Below, in pieces: positions 10,302 through 19,067 of a DNA stretch of 35,968 nt. The notes beneath the pieces were generated by a model. The model was not told the origin of the DNA. It did not search any database and saw nothing but the letters and a program-made list of their open reading frames with translations. The translations under genes and the position numbers were made by a program. Position 1 is the first letter of the stretch. Each line of letters opens with the position of its first letter. The DNA comes from Conidiobolus incongruus B7586 (Eukaryota; Entomophthoromycota; Entomophthoromycetes; Entomophthorales; Conidiobolaceae), in assembly GCA_000697335.1 (NCBI GenBank), contig JNEM01007920.1, forward strand, positions 1 through 35,968, read 5' to 3'.

Positions 10302-10961
10302 TCATTGTTTTTGAGCTCTCAACATATTAACTTCAGGAATATCCAACCCTTTGTCAATTTCAGGAATCTTACTCAAACGATCATGCCATGCCTTGAGGTT
10401 AGGATACTCTCCCAAATCAATCTGATACACAGGTGCTACAAACACCCAAGGATATGTGGAAATATCCGCAATGGTAAGTTGATCAGCTGCCAAATATTCG
10501 CGATCCTTGAGTCGGACATCCATAACTTTATAAAGATCTTTGGTTTCTTTCATATATTTTTCCAAGGCGAAGTTATTCTTATCGGCGTAGTAATATTTCC
10601 ATTCGAAAGCTTGACCTTGAATGGGACCGACACCTGAATTTTGGAACATTAGCCATTGGATAACTTCCGATTGTTTCAAAGTGTCACTTGGCCATAGCTT
10701 GTGATTGGGATCGTAATGTTGGGCTAAATATAGGAGAATCGCCCCAGATTCGAATACAACGAAATCGTTGCGCGAATGGTCAATGATTGCGGGAATTCTT
10801 CCTCTTGGACTTATTTTCACGAATTCGTCACTTTTCTGCTCTTCCTTGGAGAAATCTACCTTTTTGACATTATAAGGAATACCCAAGTATTCTAACGCAC
10901 AAGAAATTTTGTAACCATTGGGAGTTTCGTAAGTATAGAGAGTAATGTTAGGAGTTGACAT
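10302..10961 (-). CDS. Ure2/YfcG-like glutathione S-transferase, divergent subtype
   Basis: A 219-residue intronless protein, a clearly diverged paralogue of the other three intact copies and shorter at the C-terminus by about 20 residues. It keeps TPNG with Asn15, RIPAIIDH with the cis-proline, ESGAILLYL, GPIQGQ and DQLTIADI, so the glutathione site looks complete. Family-typical differences include SKEEQK for AKNEQK and EWKYYY in the substrate-side helix, which suggest another substrate range. It ends LDIPEVNMLRAQKQ and lacks the DPEALKK tail of its relatives. The relic at 8708-9205 appears to be of the same subtype. The start ATG at 10961 aligns with the starts of the paralogues. Confidence 0.92.
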   Translation of the reverse strand: MSTPNITLYTYETPNGYKISCALEYLGIPYNVKKVDFSKEEQKSDEFVKISPRGRIPAIIDHSRNDFVVFESGAILLYLAQHYDPNHKLWPSDTLKQSEVIQWLMFQNSGVGPIQGQAFEWKYYYADKNNFALEKYMKETKDLYKVMDVRLKDREYLAADQLTIADISTYPWVFVAPVYQIDLGEYPNLKAWHDRLSKIPEIDKGLDIPEVNMLRAQKQ

Positions 10962-11500
10962 CGTTGCTAGAATTGATTTTTGAATTTTTATAATGCAAAA
11001 AGGGACTTTTGTCCTCTATTTATATCAAAAAGAAAATGTAATTTACTCATGATAAATTAGGATTTATTAAAGTTCAATCTAATCAAGTTAAGTTTAAGAT
11101 TTTCAAGTTGAGTTAGAGTATCCAAATTTAGAAATTAAATAATTTCTTAACATAAATAAAATATTCGCATGCAATCCATTAACATTATTATAACACCAGG
11201 ATAAATTATATTTAATCCCAATACCTTTAAAAGATTTAGTCAACTTTAAAAGTTAGGATGAATTAATTACTTGACATATTCTAGAATCTTTAATAAAATG
11301 AAAATTGAGTCAATGTCTATTAAAATTGGTTTGAAAAATACAATAATGTGAAAAAACTGAATAGTTAGAATTACTTAACAATAAAATAAGATATGAATAA
11401 ATTTATTTTCAACATGATATATTAAAATTAAATCACCAAATATTAAATCCAAAAGCTACACTAAATCACTAATAATCATCAATTTTTATTTTGATATCAT
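10962..11500. other. Intergenic DNA with divergent GST promoter
   Basis: Holds the TATA element at 11016-11024 and the 3' flank of the next GST gene. Otherwise I see nothing. Confidence 0.45.
11016..11024 (-). promoter_or_regulatory. TATA box of the divergent GST gene
   Basis: The minus strand reads TATAAATAG, 55-63 bases upstream of the start codon at 10961. About 20 bases further upstream (11043-11049) the plus strand has TTACTCA, a bZIP half-site-like sequence similar to the TTACTAA core near the other GST genes. The latter is weaker evidence. Confidence 0.45.
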
Positions 11501-12229
11501 TTACTCTTGCTTATTAGCAGCCTGGATCCATTTCGCACTCTCCTCAAGTCTCTTCTTCAGAGCTTCAGGGTCGCTCTTATAGATTTTGTGCTTATTGGGC
11601 TCCGGGACATCTAAACCTTTGGCAACTTCGGGAATGGCTTCGATACGCTCCACCCAAGCTTTCACGTTGGGGAATTCGTTGAGATCGATTTCGAGGGCGT
11701 AAGATCCCCACACCCATGTAAAATTGGCGATATCTGCAATGGTTAATTGGTCGGCAACGAGGTATTGACGACCTTGGAGACGTCCCTCCAACACGGAGTA
11801 TAAGCGCTTAGTCTCGTTCAAGTATCGGTTGATGGCATACTCGATCTTGACGGGAGCGTAGTTCTTAAAGTGGTTGGCTTGACCTTGCATGGGACCAATA
11901 CCTCCCATCTGGAACATCAACCATTGGACAACTTCCGACTGTTGTTTAGCATCCTTGGGCCATAGCTTGTGCTCTGGGTCGTAGTTTTGAACCAAGTAAA
12001 GTAAAATAGCACCAGATTCAAACACAGGAAAATCACCATTAGAGTGGTCGACAATAGCGGGAATACGGCCATTGGGATTGATCTTCAAGAACCAGGGCTC
12101 CTTCTGTTCATTTTTGGCGAATGATAGAGCAACAGTCTTATATGGAAGTCCCAATAATTCCAAAGCGATAGAAGCTTTCCAACCGTTGTCTGTGCCTACT
12201 GTATATAAAGTAATATCGGGTTGAACCAT
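11501..12229 (-). CDS. Ure2/YfcG-like glutathione S-transferase, third close paralogue
   Basis: A 242-residue intronless GST, similar along its length to the copies at 1231 and 4846. It keeps TDNGWK (Asn15 retained, though the usual Pro14 is Asp and His17 is Trp), IPAIVDH with the cis-proline, ESGAILLYL, GPMQGQANHF, DQLTIADI and the DPEALKKRLEES tail. The changed residues next to Asn15 lie at the glutathione site and could alter activity. The coding sequence is visibly richer in G and C than copies 1 and 2. The segment for residues about 29-117 is nearly identical to part of the pseudogene at 7842-8568, a sign of past conversion between them. Confidence 0.93.
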   Translation of the reverse strand: MVQPDITLYTVGTDNGWKASIALELLGLPYKTVALSFAKNEQKEPWFLKINPNGRIPAIVDHSNGDFPVFESGAILLYLVQNYDPEHKLWPKDAKQQSEVVQWLMFQMGGIGPMQGQANHFKNYAPVKIEYAINRYLNETKRLYSVLEGRLQGRQYLVADQLTIADIANFTWVWGSYALEIDLNEFPNVKAWVERIEAIPEVAKGLDVPEPNKHKIYKSDPEALKKRLEESAKWIQAANKQE

Positions 12230-13024
12230 TTTTTAACATATAATTTTAATTCTTAAATAGTTTTTTATTTGGTAATTAATGAATATTTATACTAGATATT
12301 TGAATTTTATGATAATTCATCATTTATATTGGATCATATACTCTATATAAAAACAATATTAAGTGATTTAAAAATATAATAGACAAGATCATATGGTAAT
12401 GATTTTTTATATTGAATGGATACTTTAAAGCCTAAAAACGTTGTAAGTATCCAACAGAATGATATCATTTTAATCATATGGGACTGTATTAATTAATAAA
12501 AATACATTGAGAAATTTGTCATTTGTTATACAATTTGATTAATAATTATCAAGCGTTGTATGGATTCTTATAAGATATGACCATAATTAATCTAGGGAAT
12601 GATTGTTTAATGTTTACAATATAAAGATATTTTATAAAGCATTTTTTAATAGTTTGAAACAAATTAAAATGATCTAATAACCTTTTTTCAGTCAATTCTA
12701 TATCATATTTAATCAACTTTTAGGATTAAATAGCTATAAAATTGAGTAGTAATTATTATTTTCATTGAAGTTGCTATTAATTCAAATATTGAAAAGATAT
12801 ATATAACAAAATAAACTATTAAAATATTTCAAATTTGTTATAGTAATATGTATTATTATTTCAACATATTCAACATAATTTAAAATATCTTATGTATTTA
12901 ATTTATAAGGTCAAGATTTTGCAATTAATTTCTATTTTCATGTCAATATATTCTCTTGATTTCAAGTAATATTAAATAGTATATAGTTGCTCAACTACAA
13001 AATTCAATAAATTATTGATTTGTT
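12230..13024. other. AT-rich intergenic DNA
   Basis: Promoter of the GST gene at 11501-12229, then AT-rich DNA without a recognisable gene or RNA. Confidence 0.45.
12284..12291 (-). promoter_or_regulatory. TATA box of the GST gene at 11501-12229
   Basis: The minus strand reads TATAAATA, 55-62 bases upstream of the start codon at 12229. I do not find the TTACTAA element of copies 1 and 2 upstream of this gene. Confidence 0.4.
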
Positions 13025-13540
13025 GCCAAAAATTCTTTTTTACACTTTTCAATGCATTTTTAGATATTTCGAGATCTTTTCCATATAATTTGTTTAATTG
13101 AGTTTGAAAATATGTAAGCTTCAACTGACCTTGATGTGGGACTTGATATTCTTAGGACATGTTTTTAGATAAGAGTAATAGTTCAAAACAATGATTATAC
13201 CAAATTAGTTATATACTCAAAAAATATTGCAATATCCTTTATATTAAGTTTATGAGAGAGAAAATGTTGTTAACCTTTAAGTTTTTTAAAAAAATATGAA
13301 AATGCTTCATTTCGTCAATATATCAATGAATAGAGCATGAAACCTTCTGGGAAGAAAAGTTTTTCAAGTTGTTTACTTGACTTTGGATAGGTTCATCGTC
13401 GCCCATTTGGAATACGAGTCACTGGACGAGTTCGTAATTTTGATTCAAATTCTTTTACCAAAACCTGTACTCGTCGTTTTACTTTTGAGTCGAGCATATC
13501 ATAATTATTTCAGATTCTAACCTTGCCGAATCTCAATTGA
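13025..13540 (-). pseudogene. Heavily decayed glutathione S-transferase relic
   Basis: Minus-strand pieces appear in family order: RLESEIIMIC near 13500 (consensus FESGAILLYL), YELVQ-stop-LVFQMGDDEPIQSQVNNLKNF near 13360-13440 (consensus SEVVQWLMFQMGGIGPMQGQANHFKNY), YIDEMKHF (consensus YLNETKRL), and KDLEISKNALKSVKKNFWQ near 13030-13090 (consensus DPEALKKRLEESAKWIQ). The first third and part of the C-terminal half are missing or unreadable. It is older than the relic at 7842. Confidence 0.7.
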
Positions 13541-13868
13541 AATGATAGATAGTGTCATGATTTCAATTATAATTTATTTTTAATAATCAGGACTCCTATT
13601 CGGGTTAAGAAATTTAATTAGGATAAATTTTGTAGTTTAGATCAAAATCTCTAAAAATTCGTAATTTTTAAGGTTTGATGGTCTTATAACATTAGTTGTA
13701 ATATTAGTTTCGCTCAAATTGAATTATTATTCAAATAAACATATTAAATATTCAATGTATTTATTCTCTTTTAATTTACATAATTGGTGTTGATATCACC
13801 AAATCAGTGATGAAAACAATTTTAAAATCTAGTGATTTCAATACATGGTCGCTGAGTATATCAAGTGA
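13541..13868. other. Spacer between two GST relics
   Basis: Nothing recognisable. It could contain eroded 5' sequence of the relic at 13025-13540. Confidence 0.4.
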
Positions 13869-14571
13869 TTATTTATTCTTAATATGATTAAACAATCCTC
13901 GAATCGCTTTTGGATCATAACTCAATTTCAATACTGGACTAGATTCAGGGATGTTTACTCCTTTTAAAGCTTGGGGATTCCCAATTCTTTGGATCCAATC
14001 CTGGATGTTGTGATATACTTGTGTATTGATATCTAACAAGAATCCCCAATTGATCCAGCTGTAGTTGGTAGTATTTGGAATAGTTAATTAGTCCCTCACC
14101 AAACAGTCTCGACTTTCGAGCTGACATCTGAGACGGAGCAGAATCGCTCGGTCTTGTTGGTGCAGCAATCAATTACATATTGAGTATTTTTGGGTGCTGA
14201 TCTCAAGAAATGGTTGACTTGACCTTACATGGGTCCAGTACCTCCCATTTGAAACATGGGACATTGTACCACTTGTGATTGGAGTTCAATATTCTTAGGG
14301 CAGAGTTTATGCTGAATATCATAGCTATCTACAAGGTATAACATAATGGCACCCGATTCAAATATTGCAAAATCATCGTTGGGATGATCTACAATTGCTG
14401 GGATCCTAACGTTTGGATTGATCCTTAGGACTTGTCTTCCTTATGTTTGTTTTTTGATAAAAAAATGGGATGTATTTTGTAAGGAATTTCTAGTAATTCT
14501 CAAGCGAGAGATGCTTTGTGACCATTTAGAGTGCCTACATTATACAGGGTAATATCAGGTTTTGTTGTTAT
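13869..14571 (-). pseudogene. Full-length glutathione S-transferase pseudogene
   Basis: Minus-strand homology runs the full family length. It begins TKPDITLYNVGTLNGHKAS near 14565 with the start codon position reading ATA. It continues with ELLEIPYKIHP, a glutathione-site region near 14340-14400, QMGGTGPM near 14230, then SWINW. It ends ALKGVNIPESSPVLKLSYDP with a TAA at 13869-13871. Several stops and frame changes interrupt it. The start region (VGT.NG) is closest to the gene at 11501-12229. Confidence 0.85.
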
Positions 14572-15072
14572 AAATAAGTTCTTGGATGTAGAATGAAAGC
14601 TCTGGCTTAATAAATTGATACTTTTTAAGAATTTAGGAATTACTGCGAAATTAAATATATATGATATCATTTATTTTAATTTTTAAGTTTATTAGTAATT
14701 TTTCAATATTTTTTTTTTTCATTTTAAAAAAATAAAATGTGAGTGTAAATCGATCAACAAGATCCTTATTTATAACCAATGTGATTGCCTAAAATGGGAA
14801 GTTCCTTATATTTTATGGAAATACTATTCGTAATAAATTGTTTGTTTATTTTGCCAGAACTGAAATGATACTATTAGTTAGTATCTTTAGCATTGGGTAT
14901 ATCTCCTCAAGCTTTAAGGATTAACTATTAGCTCATTTAACCTTGTTGATATATTATTTTTATTCCTATTAATTTACTTCTAATTAATCTTTTTAAATAT
15001 CTTGCAAATTTCTTGATAATTTCAAAATTTAATGTGACCTTTTTCAATCCTCTAGGCCTAAATACCTTCTTA
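14572..15072. other. Intergenic DNA upstream of sulfiredoxin
   Basis: The left part is the former promoter of the GST pseudogene; the right part leads into the sulfiredoxin promoter. I see no gene. Confidence 0.45.
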
Positions 15073-15080
15073 TGACGTCA
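15073..15080. promoter_or_regulatory. Perfect CRE/ATF palindrome upstream of sulfiredoxin
   Basis: TGACGTCA inside ATGACGTCAT, 99-106 bases before the sulfiredoxin ATG. This is the established full site of ATF/CREB-type bZIP factors, such as fission yeast Atf1, which acts in oxidative and osmotic stress. An eight-base palindrome with four G/C in such AT-rich DNA is unlikely to be random at this position. Regulation is inferred. Confidence 0.55.
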
Positions 15081-15111
15081 TATAATTAATAATTCAAACA
15101 ACAGCATTAAG

Positions 15112-15120
15112 TATAAAAAG
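15112..15120 (+). promoter_or_regulatory. TATA box of sulfiredoxin gene
   Basis: TATAAAAAG, 59-67 bases upstream of the ATG and about 30 bases after the CRE palindrome. Confidence 0.5.
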
Positions 15121-15178
15121 AAAATAAACGAATTCAATAAAAAAATATTAATTAACATATAAAAAGAAAAAAAATAAG

Positions 15179-15556
15179 ATGCCTGATGTTCACAAACCTC
15201 AAGACGAAACTATTTACAATATCCCACTATCTATAGTTAACAGACCTATTCCAAGTGTTTTGGACGAAGCTAAAGTGAATCAGTTCGTAGAAGATTTAAA
15301 AGTAATTTCCAACCCTATAAAACACTAATTTCATATTAACATAATTCTTATCTAGAAAAATGACGAGTTTCCACCTATCGACGTCCTAGAAGTTCAACAC
15401 AAGGGCCAAAGTTACTATTTTGCATTCGGAGGTTGCCACAGGTGGGCAGCTCATAAGAAGTTGAATAAAGAAACGATACGTGCTAGGATTAGAACTATAG
15501 ACCCTAAGTTTTTAAATACGTATTTGGGAGGATCTAATCCATTTATGAAAATGTAA
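15179..15556 (+). CDS. SRX1: Sulfiredoxin (ATP-dependent repair of hyperoxidised peroxiredoxin)
   Basis: Two exons, 15179-15301 and 15356-15556, joined across a 54-base GT...AG intron, encode 107 residues, the usual size for fungal sulfiredoxin. The enzyme reduces the cysteine sulfinic acid of 2-Cys peroxiredoxins in the cytosol using ATP and a thiol. The family signature is complete: IPLSIVNRPIPSVLDEAKV near 15-33, PPIDVLEV at 47-54, and the catalytic FGGCHRWAAH with Cys68 (Cys99 in the human enzyme). IRARI and YLGGSNPF follow near the C-terminus. The chosen ATG is the first in frame. The gene sits at the end of the GST array, and its stress-type promoter suggests induction by oxidants. It ends 110 bases from the convergent tRNA-Ile gene. 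Confidence 0.96.
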
Positions 15557-15666
15557 TCTATAACTATTATTAAAATGTATAAAATGCTTAAAAAAATCAA
15601 GTTTGGGTTTATTATGAATAAATATATTTTGAAAAATCCAAGACTAAGAAAAATATCAAATTCAAT

Positions 15667-15761
15667 CGCTCCCAACGGGGTTCGAACCCGTGACCTTCGC
15701 GTGTCCAAGTATAAGTTGTTCACTTATAAGCACGACGCATTAACCACTTTGCTATAGGAGC
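15667..15761 (-). tRNA. tRNA-Ile (anticodon TAT) with 20-base intron
   Basis: Acceptor stem GCTCCTA/TGGGAGC with discriminator G. D arm with AGTGGTTAA loop. T arm ACGGG/CCCGT around TTCGAAC. The anticodon arm is TCGTG...CACGC with loop CTTATAA once a 20-base intron (15705-15724) at the usual site, one base 3' of the anticodon, is removed. The anticodon region TATAAGT can pair with ACTTATA inside the intron, the standard pre-tRNA intron structure. tRNA-Ile(UAU) is among the nuclear tRNAs that commonly carry introns in fungi. In the anticodon stem only the outermost pair (T27-C43) is mismatched. Confidence 0.93.
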
Positions 15762-16955
15762 TTAACAATCCCTCAAATTGATCTTTAATATTCCAATTCT
15801 GAAAAATTTTTTTCTAAATATTTAATATTTTGCCATTTTTGTTTTGTAATTAGTTTGTTTATAATTTTGTAAATTTTTTAAACTTCAGTAATCTTTGTAT
15901 CACAATTTTCCTCTTATTTATTTTTCTTTACTCCTTTTGTTTTTTTAATTTTTTACAATCTTATATTTCCTATAAATTAATCTCTTATTTAATTAAAATT
16001 TCATTAATGTTCCTATATTAAAATCAAATTAAATATATATGATATCGGGTTATTATATTAATAAAAGTACCAATTAATAATATGATAATATTTTCATTTA
16101 TACATTTTATACATTGATTTAATACCTATTATAAAATTTATAAATTTTATCAACCTATATTAATTTTGGTTTACCTTTGAATATTCATCAAACACCCAAT
16201 AACCAATGAATATTATCCAATTTTATATATCTATAGACGGAGTTTGATTATTATCAGATAGGAGTAAAATACTCTAGAATATAACTGTAGACAATTAATT
16301 TAATATAAATATATTAAGATTTTATGGAATTTAATTAAATTCACAATTTATCAACTTTTTCATTATCTGGTAGTATTAATTGATGAATTGATAGTTTAGA
16401 AATTGGTTATGAGATTGATTAAAGATTAAAATTGAGTTGCTCAAAGTTTCAATCTTTCTATTGATACTATAGAATTGATTGAATCAATGCTAAAATAAAA
16501 TCTAATACTACTATCCAAATTCTATATAAAAAATCACAACAATATAATTTGGGATGATAATCCAAACAATGTGGTAGGAAAGTGGATCTTGAACACTTAA
16601 TTTTCCAAATCTCTGATAATAGAGTCAAACCTGATATCAACTGATAGAGTATTGGATTTTTTCAATCAATGATATCAATTGTATTAAATCCCATAAGAAT
16701 TTGGATATGATTTGCAAATTGATCATAAAATGCAGTCAACTTGTAATGATTGATTCTCATTATTATTATTTGGAAAAAATTTGAAATTGACATATTTGGA
16801 TTAATTTTTTTTCTTTGCTTATTATAACAAAAAAAAATCTAATATTTATTTGTATCATAACTTTTTGATTGATATTTAAAAACTTATTTTTTATTTTATA
16901 AATAAAATCTAACAAAAACATAATTTTAAAAATTTGGACAAAATTAAAATAAAAA
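15762..16955. other. AT-rich intergenic DNA upstream of AOS1
   Basis: About 1.2 kb without a supported gene. The stretch 16555-16740 is slightly less AT-rich, with short open pieces, but I cannot match it to a protein. Confidence 0.45.
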
Positions 16956-18663
16956 ATGACGGCTTCAGGAAGCGATGATGATATAATTATGATGGAAGTA
17001 GAACCAACTCCCACTAGTGCCAATAATAATAACTTTGAAGAAGCTCCACAAGATACTGAGTATCTTAGTGAAAAGGATGAGGAACTTATGACTCCCATCA
17101 ACAATATTACCAATGAAGAGGCGGAAATTTACGATCGCCAAATTAGAGTTTGGGGTATGGAAGCCCAGAATAGGTAAATCATATAAAACTACTTTTTTAT
17201 AAGATTAATTATCTCAATTTTATAGATTACGCAATTCCAACATATTAGTCATAGGCACCGGAGGACTAGGTCTCGAAGTACTAAAAAATTTAGTGTTGGC
17301 AGGAGTTGGTAAAATTACTATTGCAGACAGTGGTAAAGTAGATTTTGAAAGTTTGTCAAGTAATTATTACTTTCAGGTTGAGGATATTGGACAAGAGGTA
17401 ATTTCTATGATAGAATAAATCGAAATATTTATTGATTGGGCTTTAGAGAACTTTAATTTGTGTTAAATATTTACGTCATTTAAATCCTCGAGTAGTATTG
17501 TTTTGTTCAAGGATTCCAGAAACGCAATTTCAAAAGGATTACTTCGAACAATTCGATTTGGTCGTTTGTACGGGCTCTACGTTTGAAGAAATTGTAAGAT
17601 TTATTTATAGCTATATATTAATAATTGGTTTTGAATAAGATGATCTAGTGTACATATAATATGAATTGTAGAGCTGCTAATGTTAAGTTTATTTGTGGCC
17701 AAACTTACGGTTTTTACGGTTATTGTTTTAATGATCTTTTGAATCACGAATATGTTGAGTAAGTTTATGTATATATTATATTAATAAATACTATTTATTG
17801 ATTTTTGTTTTAGAGAGAAAAAGATTAAAACACCCGCTGGAGAATCTACAATTAAAACTCGTTTTAACGATCATTACTGCCATATGAATCATTTGATGGC
17901 AAAATGCTATCGTGGTATGATTAAAAATATAACTAAGGAACTCTCTTCCACTTATATGGTTATCAGACGTAATTCATCAATTAATTTTATTCATCTTTGG
18001 TATTAATATTATATTTTAGTTATTTTAACCTTTGAATCGCTATACAATCGTCCACCTAGAACATCCTTAGATTACACTTATATGATTCGACTCAGAGAAG
18101 AGTTATTCGAACAGATGTTCGAAATTACAGATTGTTTAATGGGTGAACTCACTAAACGATTACTTCCTGATTCTTTAGTCAAGTAAATATTTGTAATTAA
18201 TATGAAATATATATCATATTAAATTGATTTATTTAGAGAAGTTATGAAATTTGGTCAAGGTGAATTACTTCCAGTATGCTCCATTTTAGGTGGTGTCATG
18301 TCCCAAGAAGTTCTCAAAGTATTATCGGGTAAAGATCGCCCCATTTACAATATTTTCTGTATGGATGCAATGCAAAGTAAGTTCTTCATAACACGTTTTA
18401 TTTATAGCTATATATTAATTATATTTATAGACATAGGCATTGTACACCAATGCATTCCATTACCTGAAGAGGAAGAGATCAAAGAATTGAGAGAATACAC
18501 GATCAAAATACCCTCCCCCATTCATCAGCTCATTGGAGGATTCAAGTCGGGATCAGGTATGGCGAATGGCCAACAAGGTGAAGATGGCGATAGCGACTAC
18601 GACGATGATGACGATGACGAAGATGATGGTCCTCCCTCCAATATCAGTCATTTAATTGCATAA
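16956..18663 (+). CDS. AOS1: SUMO-activating enzyme subunit 1 (E1, AOS1/SAE1)
   Basis: Eight exons: 16956-17173, 17226-17397, 17447-17593, 17649-17758, 17814-17968, 18020-18182, 18237-18376 and 18431-18663. They give one continuous frame of 445 residues across seven short introns. AOS1 pairs with UBA2 to adenylate SUMO in the nucleus. It has YDRQIRVWG at 59-67 (the arginine that enters the partner active site), the nucleotide-binding GTGGLG at 83-88, and the family C-terminal block GGVMSQEVLKVLSGKDRPI...NIF..DA...IGIV. AOS1 has no catalytic cysteine, as expected. Human and yeast proteins are about 346 residues; the extra length is mainly an N-terminal acidic extension and an Asp/Glu-rich tail (DYDDDDDDEDD). 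That tail ends SNISHLIA. Splice sites were chosen by frame and homology, and the exon 4 acceptor (17648) is the least certain. Confidence 0.92.
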
Positions 18664-19067
18664 ATCCATTTTAGTTTTTTTATTCATTAATATAAATTTC
18701 ATAAGTTTTTATTAAAATTTTTATTCAATTTACATTTTGATTTGATATCTTATTAAGCGATAAAATAATAACTAATACAAATTTTATCTAAGTTTTTAAA
18801 TTCTAATGTCGGTGTAATATAAATTTAATAACAAAAGAATAATAACATCTGAATAAATCTTGATAAAATGATTATTTTTGATGATAAAAGTATCATAAAT
18901 TTTATTTGGATATTTTGAAAAACCATAACTTGAGTTTTAAATTGAAAATAAGATAAAGAATTGAATTACATCACAAGGGATAAGTTCATTTATTAAATGT
19001 AAATAATAATTCCCATCCAACATCTCTTTCTTTTAATTGAAAATATAAATAATAGCCATAATTAATA
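18664..19067. other. Intergenic DNA between AOS1 and GCP2
   Basis: AT-rich. It holds the AOS1 3' flank and the probable promoter of the next gene. Nothing else is seen. Confidence 0.45.

Noticed and set aside
15451-15757. Open frames on both strands around the sulfiredoxin 3' end
   Set aside because: They are shadows of the sulfiredoxin second exon and the tRNA-Ile gene.
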